Source: CAWELS01 sp964468205
GTDB taxonomy: Bacteria; Acidobacteriota; Terriglobia; Bryobacterales; Bryobacteraceae
Length of the DNA stretch: 64,000 nt
Direction of reading: 5' to 3'
NCBI GenBank assembly: GCA_964468205.1
Contig: CAYXVG010000037.1
Coordinates: forward strand, 7,686 to 71,685
In this document: one piece after another, positions 1-8,500 of the stretch
Layout of the letters: every line of letters starts with the position of its first letter
How positions within the stretch are numbered: position 1 is the first letter of the stretch
Notes under the pieces: model-generated
Told to the model about the DNA's origin: nothing
Seen by the model: the letters and a program-made list of their open reading frames with translations, nothing else
Database searches by the model: none
Translations under genes and position numbers: made by a program

Positions 1-602
1 TACTCGGGCCAATCGACGCGCAGGCCGTCCAGGTCCGGATACTGGAGCGTCAGGTCGTGAAGCAGCGCGTTGTGATAGCGGCGGATGTGCTCGCTCGCTA
101 GACTTCCGTTCTTCGCCACGCGCCGGCCGGGTAGATCGCCGTTGGGGAGCCGCGGCAGATCCTCGTCCTCGGGCCCGCCGAACTGCACGCGGTAGCCGGG
201 AGGGATGGCTGCCTGGACCTGAAGGTAGACCTTCATACCGCGCTTCCGGGCGGCAGCGGTGAAATCCGCCACGATGTGGCCTTCGGCGCGCGTCAAGTCC
301 GCCGGCGGCGGAGGCTGGTAGCGGAGCCCCTTGTAGAGATCCGGGTTCGGGGCGAAGCTCGGCGCGGTCTTCACGAACAGTTCGCGTTTGCCCCAGAGCG
401 GGCGGTCAAGCAAACGGACGCTGCCCGCTCCAGCGTCGGCCGGAGGCTCGCGGTTGCCGGACTTCTCGTCGGCGGGCGCCATTACGTACGGCGAAGTGGC
501 CACGGCGTTGGCGCCGCACTTCTCCTGAAGATTGTCGAGAACGCCCTCGACGCCCTCTGTCTGAATATATTCGGGTAGAACCGTCACGCCCAGAAACTTC
601 AT
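1..602 (-). CDS. Barrel-type (glycoside-hydrolase-like) protein, C-terminus beyond the left edge
   Basis: An open frame without a stop runs from an ATG at 602 (MKFLGVTVLPEYIQ) to the left edge, giving the first 200 residues of a longer protein. No signal peptide is visible. The segment AARKRGMKVYLQVQ followed by HDLTLQYPDLDGLRVDWPEY has the strand-helix pattern of the hypothetical glycosyl-hydrolase-like TIM barrels, in which a strand ends in an acidic active-site residue. That family placement is inference, since the catalytic half is missing. The gene is divergent from the propeller lipoprotein starting at 681, and the 78 bp between them must hold both promoters. The Shine-Dalgarno sequence is weak. 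The protein-coding reading is well supported by an uninterrupted frame with high-GC codon usage. Confidence 0.7.
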   Translation of the reverse strand, partial: MKFLGVTVLPEYIQTEGVEGVLDNLQEKCGANAVATSPYVMAPADEKSGNREPPADAGAGSVRLLDRPLWGKRELFVKTAPSFAPNPDLYKGLRYQPPPPADLTRAEGHIVADFTAAARKRGMKVYLQVQAAIPPGYRVQFGGPEDEDLPRLPNGDLPGRRVAKNGSLASEHIRRYHNALLHDLTLQYPDLDGLRVDWPE

Positions 603-680
603 CGCACCGCAATTCTATCGAAGGATGAAGGCGCGCATGGAGTCTTCCGTCCGAAGGCAGGATAGAGGAGAATGTCTGCA

Positions 681-2162
681 ATGGCCCGAAACATGAACGC
701 TCTTCCCGTATTCACGGTGATTCTCTGGCTTGCCGCGTGCGGCGGGAGCGATAGTTTGCCCCTGTTCGAATCGACGGCAGACGTCGGCGGCCCGTCCATC
801 ACTGGCTCCGCCTCCTATGAAGCGCGGTCGGACGAATACCGCATAACCGGCAGCGGCGAAAATATTTGGGGTGAGCAGGACGCGTTCTTCTACGCGTGGC
901 GCAGGGCTACCGGCGACCTCGTTATGACCGCGGACATCACGTTCGAGGGCGAGGGCGGGCACGCGCACCGCAAGGCCGGATGGATGGTGCGCGGCAGCCT
1001 GGGGCCGGATGCTCCCTATGCCGATGTGATGGTGCACGGCGACGGCTTGATCTCGCTCCAATACCGGAAGACCGCCGGGGGGCCGACGTTGGGTGTGCGG
1101 GCGGCGTTTCCCGCGCCGGCGGCAGTCCGGCTGGAGAAGACAGGTGACGTCTTCTCGCTCTATGCGGCCGGCGAATCCGGCGAGTTCGAACCCGTGGGCG
1201 CGGTGTCGGTGGAGCTTCCGGATGAGGTCTACGCGGGACTCGCCGTCTGCTCGCATGATGAATCCGTGGCCGAAACCGCCATCTTCCGAGACGCCGGTTT
1301 CAAAGAGATACCCGTGGCGGGCGAACGGGTGGTGGAAAGCACGCTCGAAATCTTTAACATCGACACGAAGCGGCGGCGTATTGTGCGGCGGGCGCGGGAG
1401 CACTTCGAGGCGCCTAACTGGTCGCGCGACGGGTCCACGCTGCTCTACAACAGCGAAGGACTGCTCTATACGATTCCCGTCACCGGAGGCGAGCCAAAGG
1501 CGCTCGACACCGGCCCGGCGACGCGCTGCAACAACGACCATGGCTATTCGCCGGACGGCCGGCGGATCGCCATCAGCAACCGGGACGAGGGCGGATCGCG
1601 AATCTACACGCTCCCGGCCACGGGCGGCGAGCCGGAGCTGATCACCCCTACCGCGCCATCCTACTGGCACGGCTGGTCGCCGGACGGCGGCACGCTCGCC
1701 TACTGCGCGCGGCGCGATGGCGAGTTTGACATCTACACGATTCCCGCGGCCGGCGGCCGTGAGACGCGCCTCACCACGGCGGAAGGGCTGGACGACGGGC
1801 CGGACTACTCGCCCGATGGCGGGTACATCTTCTTCAACTCGGTCCGCACCGGCCAGATGAAGATCTGGCGGATGAAGACGGACGGCTCCGGGCAGGTGCA
1901 GTTCACTCCGGATGATGAGTTCGGCGACTGGTTCCCGCATCCCTCTCCGGACGGCGAGTGGATTGTCTACGTAGCCTATGACAAGTCCGTGGAAGGGCAC
2001 CCGGCGAACAAGGACGTGGCGCTTCGCATGATGCCCGCGGACGGCGGCGAGCCGGAAACCGTGGTCACGCTGTTCGGGGGCCAGGGGACGATCAATGTGC
2101 CGTCATGGGCGCCGGACAGTAAGGAGTTTGCCTTCGTGAGCTACCGGTTGGTACTACCGTGA
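681..2162 (+). CDS. TolB-like beta-propeller lipoprotein with N-terminal DUF1349-like domain
   Basis: A predicted periplasmic or outer-membrane lipoprotein of 493 residues. The start at 681 is chosen over 672 because the GAGGAG at 665-670 is 10 bases from it and only one base from 672. The signal peptide ends in a lipobox (LAAC). Residues about 30-200 resemble the DUF1349 concanavalin-like fold. Residues about 215-490 are a WD40/PD40 propeller with repeated blades of the type WSPDGGTLAY, YSPDGRRIAI and PSPDGEWIVY. Such TolB-like propellers bind proteins or ligands; there is no sign of an enzymatic site. The gene converges on the DUF1080 gene, overlapping it by 9 bp at the 3' end. The specific role is unknown. 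Confidence 0.85.
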   Translation: MARNMNALPVFTVILWLAACGGSDSLPLFESTADVGGPSITGSASYEARSDEYRITGSGENIWGEQDAFFYAWRRATGDLVMTADITFEGEGGHAHRKAGWMVRGSLGPDAPYADVMVHGDGLISLQYRKTAGGPTLGVRAAFPAPAAVRLEKTGDVFSLYAAGESGEFEPVGAVSVELPDEVYAGLAVCSHDESVAETAIFRDAGFKEIPVAGERVVESTLEIFNIDTKRRRIVRRAREHFEAPNWSRDGSTLLYNSEGLLYTIPVTGGEPKALDTGPATRCNNDHGYSPDGRRIAISNRDEGGSRIYTLPATGGEPELITPTAPSYWHGWSPDGGTLAYCARRDGEFDIYTIPAAGGRETRLTTAEGLDDGPDYSPDGGYIFFNSVRTGQMKIWRMKTDGSGQVQFTPDDEFGDWFPHPSPDGEWIVYVAYDKSVEGHPANKDVALRMMPADGGEPETVVTLFGGQGTINVPSWAPDSKEFAFVSYRLVLP

Positions 2163-3254
2163 TACTGGTAGCGGGCGCACCCGCAGATCGCGCCACTCGA
2201 TGGAAGCGCCTCCGTCCGTGTGCATCTGCAGGCCGATGCGTCCGGCGGTAGGCGCTCCGTCCGGCAGGCGGGTGGTTTGGGCGACGGTCTTCCCGTCGAG
2301 CCGCACCAAGCAGCTCCGCCCCTCGACGATCACCTGCATGAGAAACCACTGCGCTTCGTAATCAACCGAGCTGCCGCTGCGCACGTGGTTGTAGATGCTT
2401 CCCGTGGGGTAGACGGCGTTGGGCGGGCTGTAGATCTGTACCTCGAAACCGCGATAGCCCCGCGGCGAGCCGCGGAGGAAGACGCCGCCGTTGGCTCGCT
2501 GGTGGCTACGCACGAGGGCGGTGAACTCGAAGTCGCCAAAGGTTCCAGGAGCGTAGTAGACGCCGTGGCCGTTAGAGGTTCGGATAACGCCGTCCCGGAT
2601 TACCCAGTCCGCTCCGCCGCGAAGATCCCAGCCGTCGAAAGTTCTGCCATCGAACAGCTCGACGAATTTGTGCCGTCTGCCGTGATCCTCGATGCGGACA
2701 TTGCGGACCGTCCACGCGGAGCCAAGATCCGGGAACCCGATGTAGCCGCGTTTCAGCCGCAGTCGCAACTCCGGATCCTCCGCCAGGTCCACATCTTGAA
2801 CGGTCCGTCCGTCGATTGCCGCGCGCAAGCGGTCTCCAGTCAGCTCGATTTCCAGGCGATGCCACTTGCCCCACGACTCCGGCAGCGCCGTGTCCGGTCT
2901 TCGGACACCGCGAATCGCTCCGGTGACGTAGGGCGTCACCTCGTTGTGAAAATCGTGCGCCAGCACGATTGCCAGCCCCGACCTTCCCGGCCGGCCCTCC
3001 CGGGGCGCCCGCAGATAGACCGCCGCTTCGGCCCACTGCGCCAGGCGGTAGTCCAAGCTCATCCGGAAGTCTTCATACTCCTGGTCCGACCGGATCCAGC
3101 ACGGAAATCCGCCTTTCCCGCTGATCCGGATTTCACCGTCCGTCACCTCGGCCGCCACCCGTGGCCCCTCCGGGACCCACTTCGCGCGCGCCTGCACCGC
3201 CACGGCGGCCAGCGCCAACATCATCAACAAGTACCCGCGTGCCGCCGGGTTCAT
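2154..3254 (-). CDS. Secreted DUF1080 (3-keto-disaccharide hydrolase-like) protein, two domains
   Basis: A 366-residue exported protein with a signal peptide (about residues 1-24, ending near QARA). Two concanavalin-like DUF1080-type modules are visible. The second begins at FVELFDGRTFDGWDLRGG (about residue 193), the classic opening of this family; the first (about 25-185) is more diverged. DUF1080 proteins are annotated as 3-keto-disaccharide hydrolases, acting with Gfo/Idh-type sugar oxidases to cleave 3-ketoglycosides. The start ATG overlaps the acetate kinase stop by 4 bp (ATGA), so the two are translationally coupled. A carbohydrate role is inferred from the family and from the Gfo/Idh genes elsewhere in the window. 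Confidence 0.85.
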   Translation of the reverse strand: MNPAARGYLLMMLALAAVAVQARAKWVPEGPRVAAEVTDGEIRISGKGGFPCWIRSDQEYEDFRMSLDYRLAQWAEAAVYLRAPREGRPGRSGLAIVLAHDFHNEVTPYVTGAIRGVRRPDTALPESWGKWHRLEIELTGDRLRAAIDGRTVQDVDLAEDPELRLRLKRGYIGFPDLGSAWTVRNVRIEDHGRRHKFVELFDGRTFDGWDLRGGADWVIRDGVIRTSNGHGVYYAPGTFGDFEFTALVRSHQRANGGVFLRGSPRGYRGFEVQIYSPPNAVYPTGSIYNHVRSGSSVDYEAQWFLMQVIVEGRSCLVRLDGKTVAQTTRLPDGAPTAGRIGLQMHTDGGASIEWRDLRVRPLPVSR

Positions 3255-4354
3255 GCGCCGCTCACAATCCTCACCGTCTCGCGCGCGATCAGCAATTCCT
3301 CATTCGTGGGCGTCACCCACACTTCGGTCTTGCCGTTCGAGATGCAGGCCTCATCGCCCATCACCGACTCGTTCTTGCCGGTGTCGATGGAGATTCCGAG
3401 CGCCTCGAGACCCTCGCAGCTCCACGCCCGCACCAGCGGGGAGTTCTCTCCGATGCCTCCGGTAAACAGCACCGCGTCCGCGCCGTTCAGCACTCCGAAC
3501 ATCGTGCCGATGTACTTCTTGATCCGGTAGCAGAAGACTTCGATGCCCGTTCGCGCCCGCTCGTTACCGGCCTCGCTCGCCTCGATAAGGGTGCGCATGT
3601 CGTCACTCAACCCGGAGATTCCCAGCAGCCCGCTTTTCTTGTTGAGGATGTGCGTCATCTCTTCGACACTCGTGTGGCTGGTGGCCATGAGGTGGAGCAG
3701 CACCCCGGGGTCGAGTAATCCGGGGCGCGTCCCCATCATAAGACCGTCGAGCGGGGTGAACCCCATTGACGAGTCGACCGAGCGTCCCTGATCGACCGCG
3801 CACACCGACGATCCGCTGCCGAGATGGCAGATGATCACCTTTAGCTCGGCCGGCCGTGCTCCCTTCATTTCGGCGAACCGCAGGCTCACATAGCGGTGCG
3901 AGGTGCCGTGAAAGCCGTATCGCCGGATCTTCTGTTCCCGGTACAACTCCCACGGCAGCCCGAACAGATAGGCCTTCCGCGGCGTGGATTGATGAAAAGC
4001 CGTATCAAAGACGGCGACGTTCGGCTTTTCCGGAATCACGTCGCGGACGGCGCGGAATCCGGCCAGGTTGTGCGGATTGTGCAGGGGCGCGAGTGCCGAG
4101 CACTCCTCGATGCGCCGCTCCACCTCGTCGTCAATCAACACCGATTCGGAGTAGTACTCCCCGCCATGCACCACCCGGTGTCCGATCCCGTCGAGGCCCT
4201 TGGCCCCGGCCTCGGCCAGCACTTCCTCGATCGCCTCATGATGCCGGCCGGCTCCGTCGATAGCCCCCTTGAGCACGCATCGTTCTTCGCTGCCGGTCTC
4301 GAACAGTTGAAACTTGACCGACGAACTCCCGCAATTGAGCGCCAGAACCCTCAT
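3251..4354 (-). CDS. ackA: Acetate kinase
   Basis: A 367-residue cytoplasmic kinase interconverting acetyl phosphate + ADP and acetate + ATP. Family signatures are clear: the N-terminal LNCGSSSVKFQL nucleotide motif, the mid-protein RYGFHGTSHRYV signature with the catalytic Arg/His, LGSGSSVCAVDQG, and FTGGIGENSPLVR near the C-terminus. The length is slightly short against about 395-400 residues usual for AckA. No phosphotransacetylase gene is in the window, so its partner must be elsewhere. It lies 24 bp after the FG-GAP stub and overlaps the DUF1080 gene by 4 bp, which makes a small minus-strand operon with no obvious shared pathway. Confidence 0.95.
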   Translation of the reverse strand: MRVLALNCGSSSVKFQLFETGSEERCVLKGAIDGAGRHHEAIEEVLAEAGAKGLDGIGHRVVHGGEYYSESVLIDDEVERRIEECSALAPLHNPHNLAGFRAVRDVIPEKPNVAVFDTAFHQSTPRKAYLFGLPWELYREQKIRRYGFHGTSHRYVSLRFAEMKGARPAELKVIICHLGSGSSVCAVDQGRSVDSSMGFTPLDGLMMGTRPGLLDPGVLLHLMATSHTSVEEMTHILNKKSGLLGISGLSDDMRTLIEASEAGNERARTGIEVFCYRIKKYIGTMFGVLNGADAVLFTGGIGENSPLVRAWSCEGLEALGISIDTGKNESVMGDEACISNGKTEVWVTPTNEELLIARETVRIVSGA

Positions 4355-4378
4355 AGAATTCCCGTATATTCCGGCCCG

Positions 4379-4603
4379 TTAGCGGACCAGGTTCCGCCAC
4401 AGCATCAGCGGCGGATCCTCCCAACTGCGCGACGTCACAATGTCCTGGTCCCCGTCATTGTCGATATCGCCGATCGCGACCCTGCCCGCGCCCTCCGGAC
4501 CCACAACGGAATAGTCGAACTGCAGAGCGCGTTCCGGCGGCGCGCCGCACCCCAACCACCCAAGCAACCCAATTCCCAAAATAACCATCGTTCGCAGACA
4601 CAT
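4379..4603 (-). CDS. Short lipoprotein with a single FG-GAP/VCBS-type calcium loop (possible remnant)
   Basis: A 74-residue protein. The start at 4603 is chosen because a GGGAG Shine-Dalgarno lies just upstream and because the encoded N-terminus is a clean lipoprotein signal (MCLRTMVILGIGLLGWLGCG). The mature part contains one FG-GAP-like motif, GDIDNDGDQDIVT, an EF-hand-like Asp-rich calcium loop. Families with this motif normally carry many repeats over several hundred residues, so this looks like a truncated relic or a minimal lipoprotein. A REP-like direct repeat lies directly upstream (4653-4718), consistent with past rearrangement, though this is not proven. It may be co-transcribed with ackA, which starts 24 bp downstream. 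Confidence 0.55.
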   Translation of the reverse strand: MCLRTMVILGIGLLGWLGCGAPPERALQFDYSVVGPEGAGRVAIGDIDNDGDQDIVTSRSWEDPPLMLWRNLVR

Positions 4604-4652
4604 AAGAACTCTCCCATTTGTATGCTGCCACCCCCCACCCCCGCAACCCAAA

Positions 4653-4718
4653 TTCGGTGACAGGCTACTCTTTCCCTAATTTCAAATTTCGGTGACAGGC
4701 TACTCTTTCCCTAATTTC
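4653..4718. repeat. Tandem direct repeat, about 31-bp unit, 35-bp period
   Basis: Two near-identical copies at 4653-4683 and 4688-4718 contain GGTGACAGGCTACTCTTTCC followed by CTAATTTC. They lie in the 179-bp gap between the act operon end and the FG-GAP stub. The style recalls dispersed REP-like intergenic elements; no transposase is nearby. Confidence 0.75.
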
Positions 4719-4782
4719 GACGCGAGGATCGCAGGCGGCCTCCTGCCCATTTCCGGGTATCCATGAGCTACCGCCCGCGCTC

Positions 4783-5952
4783 CTAATTGTGGTAATGGAG
4801 GCTTTCGTGGAGAAACGGGTCTCGGTGGGGCGCCTGCGGAGCCTGGCGGAGAGCGCGCAGGAAAGCGAGCAGGAATATCGCCCCAGCGGCGAAGAGGGGC
4901 GCCACCTCCCACAGACCGGCGACCGGAACTTCTCCCGCCGTCGCCGGAACGATGAGCATGTAGATATCGAGCACCCGGCCCGCGACCACCACCCAGGCGA
5001 CTTTCACCAACCGCGACCGGTCACGCTTCGCGCCGCGCGAGAGCAGCACCGCAAACGGGATCGCCCAGTTGAGCAGCATGTTCAGGATAAACAGCGGCAG
5101 CCAGTACCCCTGCGTCCGGACAATATAGTACGAGGTTTCCTCCGGGATGTTCGCGTACCAGATGAGCATGTACTGGCTGAACCAGATGTACATCCAGAAC
5201 GTGGTGAAGCCGAAGAGCAACTTGCCGAGGTCATGAAAGTGCTCCTCGTTGACGAAGTCGCGCAGCGGAGGGCGCCGCCCGAGCCAGTAGAGCAGGATGA
5301 TGATCACAGCGAGCCCGCTCGAGAACATTCCGGCGAAATTATAGACGCCGAAGATTGTGCTGAACCACATCGGCTCGAGCGACATGATCCAGTCCACGGA
5401 TGCGAGCCAGAACGTCAGCGCGAACAGAACCAGAAAAGCGACGGAGAGCCGGTTTGCCTTGTGGGTATGACGAAGCTCGCCGTCGAGATCCTGACGGCGC
5501 GAGGCGCGCGTGATGGCCGCCGCGAAGAAGATCCAGATGGCGAAATAGCCAACGGCGCGAACCAGCCAGAAGGGGACACTCAGCCATGCCCGCTTAAAGG
5601 CAAAGCCGGCCGCGTGCGAACCGGCCTCAGCCCAGGGGTACAAAGAAGAGCCGAAGGCGAGCAGGAAGAGCAGTATCCCGGCGCCGTAAGGCAGGGCCGC
5701 GGACATCGCTTCCGGTACCCGGCGAAAGGCGACACTCCACGTGGCCCCGGACGCGTACTGGGTGGCGACGAAGAAGATCCCGGAGAGTCCGAGCGTGAGC
5801 AGCAGAAAACCTCCCATCAGCAGGCCGGGCCAGGCTCGTTCCGGCGCGAAGATGACGCCGGCGATGGCCGCCGCGATCCCGGCCCCCGCAACCAGCCTCA
5901 GGTTGCGAAGCAGGGCCGGGGCGGGTCTGAACTCCGCGATGTTGCCATTCAT
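4783..5952 (-). CDS. actF: Alternative complex III membrane subunit ActF
   Basis: A 389-residue polytopic membrane protein, the last gene of the act cluster. The start at 5952 overlaps the actE stop by 4 bp and has an AGGAGGT Shine-Dalgarno 9 bases upstream. About ten hydrophobic segments are visible, including VGYFAIWIFFAAAITRASRR and LSVAFLVLFALTFWLASVDW. ActF is a smaller relative of the NrfD-like subunit ActC in the alternative complex III, a quinol:electron-acceptor oxidoreductase replacing cytochrome bc1. It contributes to the membrane quinol-binding and possible proton path. The assignment rests mainly on gene order A-B-C-D-E-F and topology. A C-terminal His-rich tail (HRDPFLHESLHYHN) is present. 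Confidence 0.9.
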   Translation of the reverse strand: MNGNIAEFRPAPALLRNLRLVAGAGIAAAIAGVIFAPERAWPGLLMGGFLLLTLGLSGIFFVATQYASGATWSVAFRRVPEAMSAALPYGAGILLFLLAFGSSLYPWAEAGSHAAGFAFKRAWLSVPFWLVRAVGYFAIWIFFAAAITRASRRQDLDGELRHTHKANRLSVAFLVLFALTFWLASVDWIMSLEPMWFSTIFGVYNFAGMFSSGLAVIIILLYWLGRRPPLRDFVNEEHFHDLGKLLFGFTTFWMYIWFSQYMLIWYANIPEETSYYIVRTQGYWLPLFILNMLLNWAIPFAVLLSRGAKRDRSRLVKVAWVVVAGRVLDIYMLIVPATAGEVPVAGLWEVAPLFAAGAIFLLAFLRALRQAPQAPHRDPFLHESLHYHN

Positions 5953-6599
5953 GGTTGTGCGACCTCCTGGGGCTCCTCTTGTGGCCCTGCCGCCGCAGCG
6001 GCCTCGGCGGCATCCGTGGCAGTCTTCTCGGCCGCGGCGCGGGCGCTCTCCTGCAGCGCGCGGATGTAGGCGATGGCCTTCCAACGGTCCGCCGGCGATA
6101 TCTGAACCGAGTAGCCCGGCATATTCTTCTGTCCGAAAGTCACAACGTGGAACATGCGCCCATCAGGCATGTCCACTGCATTCTGCGCCAGCAGCGAGGG
6201 CGGGGGCGGGAATCCGCGCATCGCCACAAGGCCGTCGCCCAAGCCCCCGGCTCCATGGCAGGTGAGACAGAACGTCTGATAAACCAGCTTGCCGCGGCTG
6301 GCCGCTCCCACGTCTTGCGGATCGATCGGGTTCGCGAGTTCCACGCCCGCTCGAACGGCGTCTTCTTCGGTGGGCTCGTATTCAAACGGCATATGGCCGC
6401 GGGGAATCGTGCCTTCGGCGGGAGTCTGCAGAGTCTTCCCGTCAGTGAAATTCGGATTCGCGCTGAACGACTCGAAACTGACCGCGTGAACCATCTCCGG
6501 CAGATACTCGTAGTTCGGCCGGGCCGGATCCCGCCGGATCGTGAAGTTCAACGCCAGCGTTACGGCGAGGGCGATCAGCAGCACGGTGTTCTTCATCAT
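5949..6599 (-). CDS. actE: Alternative complex III monoheme cytochrome c subunit ActE
   Basis: A 216-residue c-type cytochrome with an N-terminal hydrophobic anchor or signal (about residues 4-19) and one heme-binding motif, CLTCHGAGGLGDG; a Met-containing segment (FGQKNMPGY) about 60 residues later is the likely sixth ligand. ActE is the monoheme subunit of alternative complex III and sits on the periplasmic side, passing electrons from ActA/ActB to a soluble carrier or an associated oxidase. The Ala/Glu-rich C-terminal tail is low complexity. The gene overlaps actD at its 5' end and actF at its 3' end by 4 bp each, indicating strong translational coupling. Confidence 0.92.
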   Translation of the reverse strand: MMKNTVLLIALAVTLALNFTIRRDPARPNYEYLPEMVHAVSFESFSANPNFTDGKTLQTPAEGTIPRGHMPFEYEPTEEDAVRAGVELANPIDPQDVGAASRGKLVYQTFCLTCHGAGGLGDGLVAMRGFPPPPSLLAQNAVDMPDGRMFHVVTFGQKNMPGYSVQISPADRWKAIAYIRALQESARAAAEKTATDAAEAAAAAGPQEEPQEVAQP

Positions 6600-7129
6600 C
6601 GGGAGTCATCCTCCTCGAGTTGTTCCAGCACGCTGACGGCGTTGTGCCGTTCGAGCAGGCCGCGGACGGTGTCGACATCGAAGGCGGCGTCCGTCTGTTC
6701 GAGCACCAGGGCGAAACGGTCATTCGTCACGCCTTCGGCGATCAGCTTCGGTTCGTGTCCAGGACGGAGACGGCTGACGAGAAAGAATGCGAAAACGGTG
6801 CTCAGGCCGGCAAAGAGCACCATGACCTCGAAGGTGATGGGGACAAAAGCCGGCAGCGAATTCCACGGCTTGCCGCCCACGTTGACCGGCCAGTCGATGG
6901 CGGTGGTCCAGAACTCGAACCAGACCTTGGCCGCCGCGCCGAGCAGCCCCAGCAGGAAACACACCCACGGCAGACGCGAGGGCCGAAGCCCCATGGCCCG
7001 GTCGAGACCGTGGACGGCGTAAGGAGCGTAGACATCCACAATGCGATAGCCTTCTTCCCGCACCGCTTTCGTCGCGCTGAGGATGTCGTCCTCGTGTGCG
7101 AAGGTTCCCACTAACAGAAGTTGGCTCAT
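6596..7129 (-). CDS. actD: Alternative complex III subunit ActD (DUF3341)
   Basis: A 177-residue membrane protein with two central transmembrane segments (VCFLLGLLGAAAKVWFEFW and FEVMVLFAGLSTVFAFFLV) flanked by soluble N- and C-terminal parts. The N-terminus LLVGTFAHEDDILSATKAVREEGY and the segment DVYAPYAVHGLDRAMGL are typical of DUF3341 (ActD). The C-terminal part (DRFALVLEQTD) resembles a small ferredoxin-like fold. The family is a structural membrane subunit of alternative complex III without cofactors. It starts 3 bases after the actC stop behind a GAGAGGT ribosome site. Confidence 0.92.
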   Translation of the reverse strand: MSQLLLVGTFAHEDDILSATKAVREEGYRIVDVYAPYAVHGLDRAMGLRPSRLPWVCFLLGLLGAAAKVWFEFWTTAIDWPVNVGGKPWNSLPAFVPITFEVMVLFAGLSTVFAFFLVSRLRPGHEPKLIAEGVTNDRFALVLEQTDAAFDVDTVRGLLERHNAVSVLEQLEEDDSR

Positions 7130-7132
7130 GTG

Positions 7133-8500
7133 TTATACCTCTCGCGGTTTTCTGCCAATACTCAACACGCCCTTCACCTCGCCCATCGCAATCATGGGGA
7201 GCAGGCGGCAGAAGATGAGGAAGCAAGTCAGAAACAACCCGAAACTCCCGATCAGCGTCAGCACCTCGATAGAAGTGGGGACGTATTCGGTCCAGTTGGC
7301 CGGGAGGTAGTCCCGGTGCAGCGACGTGACAACAATCACGAACCGCTCGAACCACATGCCGACGTTGACGAACAGCGATATGACAAACACCAGCGCCAGA
7401 TTCGTGCGGATCTTCTTGAACCAGAGCAACTGGGAGACTCCCACGTTGCAGCCAACCATGATCCAGTAGGACCACGCCATCGGTCCCATGGCGCGGTTGA
7501 GGAAAACGAACTGCTCGTACTGGTTTCCGGAGTAGAGCGCGGTCCAGAACTCGGTGAGATAGGCGAATCCGACGATAAGCCCGGTGAGGATCACCAGTTT
7601 GCTCATCACCTCCACGTGCCGGACGGTGATGTAGTCCTCGAGATTCATTACCTTTCGCGCCACGATCATCAGCGTCAGCACCATCGCCATGCCGGAGAAG
7701 ATGGCCCCGGCGACGAAGTACGGCGGCAGAATGGTGGTGTGCCACCCGGGAATGACCGATGTGGCGAAATCCCAACTCACGATGGTGTGCACCGAGACGA
7801 CCAGCGGCGTTGCCAAGCCAGCCAGCAGCAGATAGACGGTCTCGTAATGAGACCACGTCCGCATCGAGCCGTTCCAACCCAGCGCGAAGAAGGCGAAAAT
7901 GCTGCGCCGGAGGCCGGGCTTTGTCCGGTCCCGTATGGTGGCCAGATCCGGGATGAGCCCGACGTACCAGAACGTCAGGGAAATGATGAAGTACGTCGAA
8001 ATCGCAAAGGCGTCCCAGGCGAGCGGCGAGCGGAAGTTGATCCACAGTGGGCCGCGCGTGTTCGGATACGGGAAGATCCAGTAGGCGAGCCACGGCCTGC
8101 CCATATGGATAACGGGGAAAATGCCGGCGCACATCACCGCGATCAGCGTCATTGCCTCGGCCGCCCGGTTCACCGACGTTCGCCAGCGTTGCCGGAACAG
8201 GAAGAGCACAGCCGAAATCAAAGTGCCGGCGTGGCCGATGCCGATCCAGAATACGAAGTTCGTAATATCGAACGCCCAGCCGACGGTGTTGTTGAGCCCC
8301 CAGGTTCCGATGCCGGTGGCGATTTGATACGCCACCGCCGCCGAACCCGCCAACAGGGCCGCGAGCGAAACCAGAAAGGCGCCCCACCATAAAGCGCCCG
8401 GGCGGCGTTCCATCGGGCGGCAGATGTCGTCGGTAACCTGGGCAAGCTGCTTGTTGCCGGCGATCAACGGCGTGGACGGTGCGGAAATCACATCAGCCAT
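7133..8500 (-). CDS. actC: Alternative complex III NrfD-like quinol-binding subunit ActC
   Basis: A 455-residue polytopic membrane protein of the NrfD/PsrC family with about ten transmembrane helices. ActC is the main membrane subunit that binds menaquinol or ubiquinol and hands electrons to the Fe-S clusters of ActB. The segments VFWIGIGHAGTLISAVLFLF, PVIHMGRPWLAYW and WDFATSVIPGWHTTI are typical of ActC. The ATG overlaps the end of actB by 8 bp. It has no cofactor-binding Cys motif of its own, as expected for this family. Confidence 0.94.
   Translation of the reverse strand: MADVISAPSTPLIAGNKQLAQVTDDICRPMERRPGALWWGAFLVSLAALLAGSAAVAYQIATGIGTWGLNNTVGWAFDITNFVFWIGIGHAGTLISAVLFLFRQRWRTSVNRAAEAMTLIAVMCAGIFPVIHMGRPWLAYWIFPYPNTRGPLWINFRSPLAWDAFAISTYFIISLTFWYVGLIPDLATIRDRTKPGLRRSIFAFFALGWNGSMRTWSHYETVYLLLAGLATPLVVSVHTIVSWDFATSVIPGWHTTILPPYFVAGAIFSGMAMVLTLMIVARKVMNLEDYITVRHVEVMSKLVILTGLIVGFAYLTEFWTALYSGNQYEQFVFLNRAMGPMAWSYWIMVGCNVGVSQLLWFKKIRTNLALVFVISLFVNVGMWFERFVIVVTSLHRDYLPANWTEYVPTSIEVLTLIGSFGLFLTCFLIFCRLLPMIAMGEVKGVLSIGRKPREV

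Noticed and set aside
615..2000. 461-codon minus-strand open frame antisense to the propeller lipoprotein
   Set aside because: Composition is Arg/Pro/Gly rich with no motif; it is the mirror of a well-supported gene in GC-rich DNA.
4789..8392. Long plus-strand frames (4789-6069, 7121-8392) and a 556-codon minus frame (6720-8390) over the act genes
   Set aside because: They overlap actC-actF fully, have Arg/His/Gln-rich low-information products, and the real act subunits are unambiguous.
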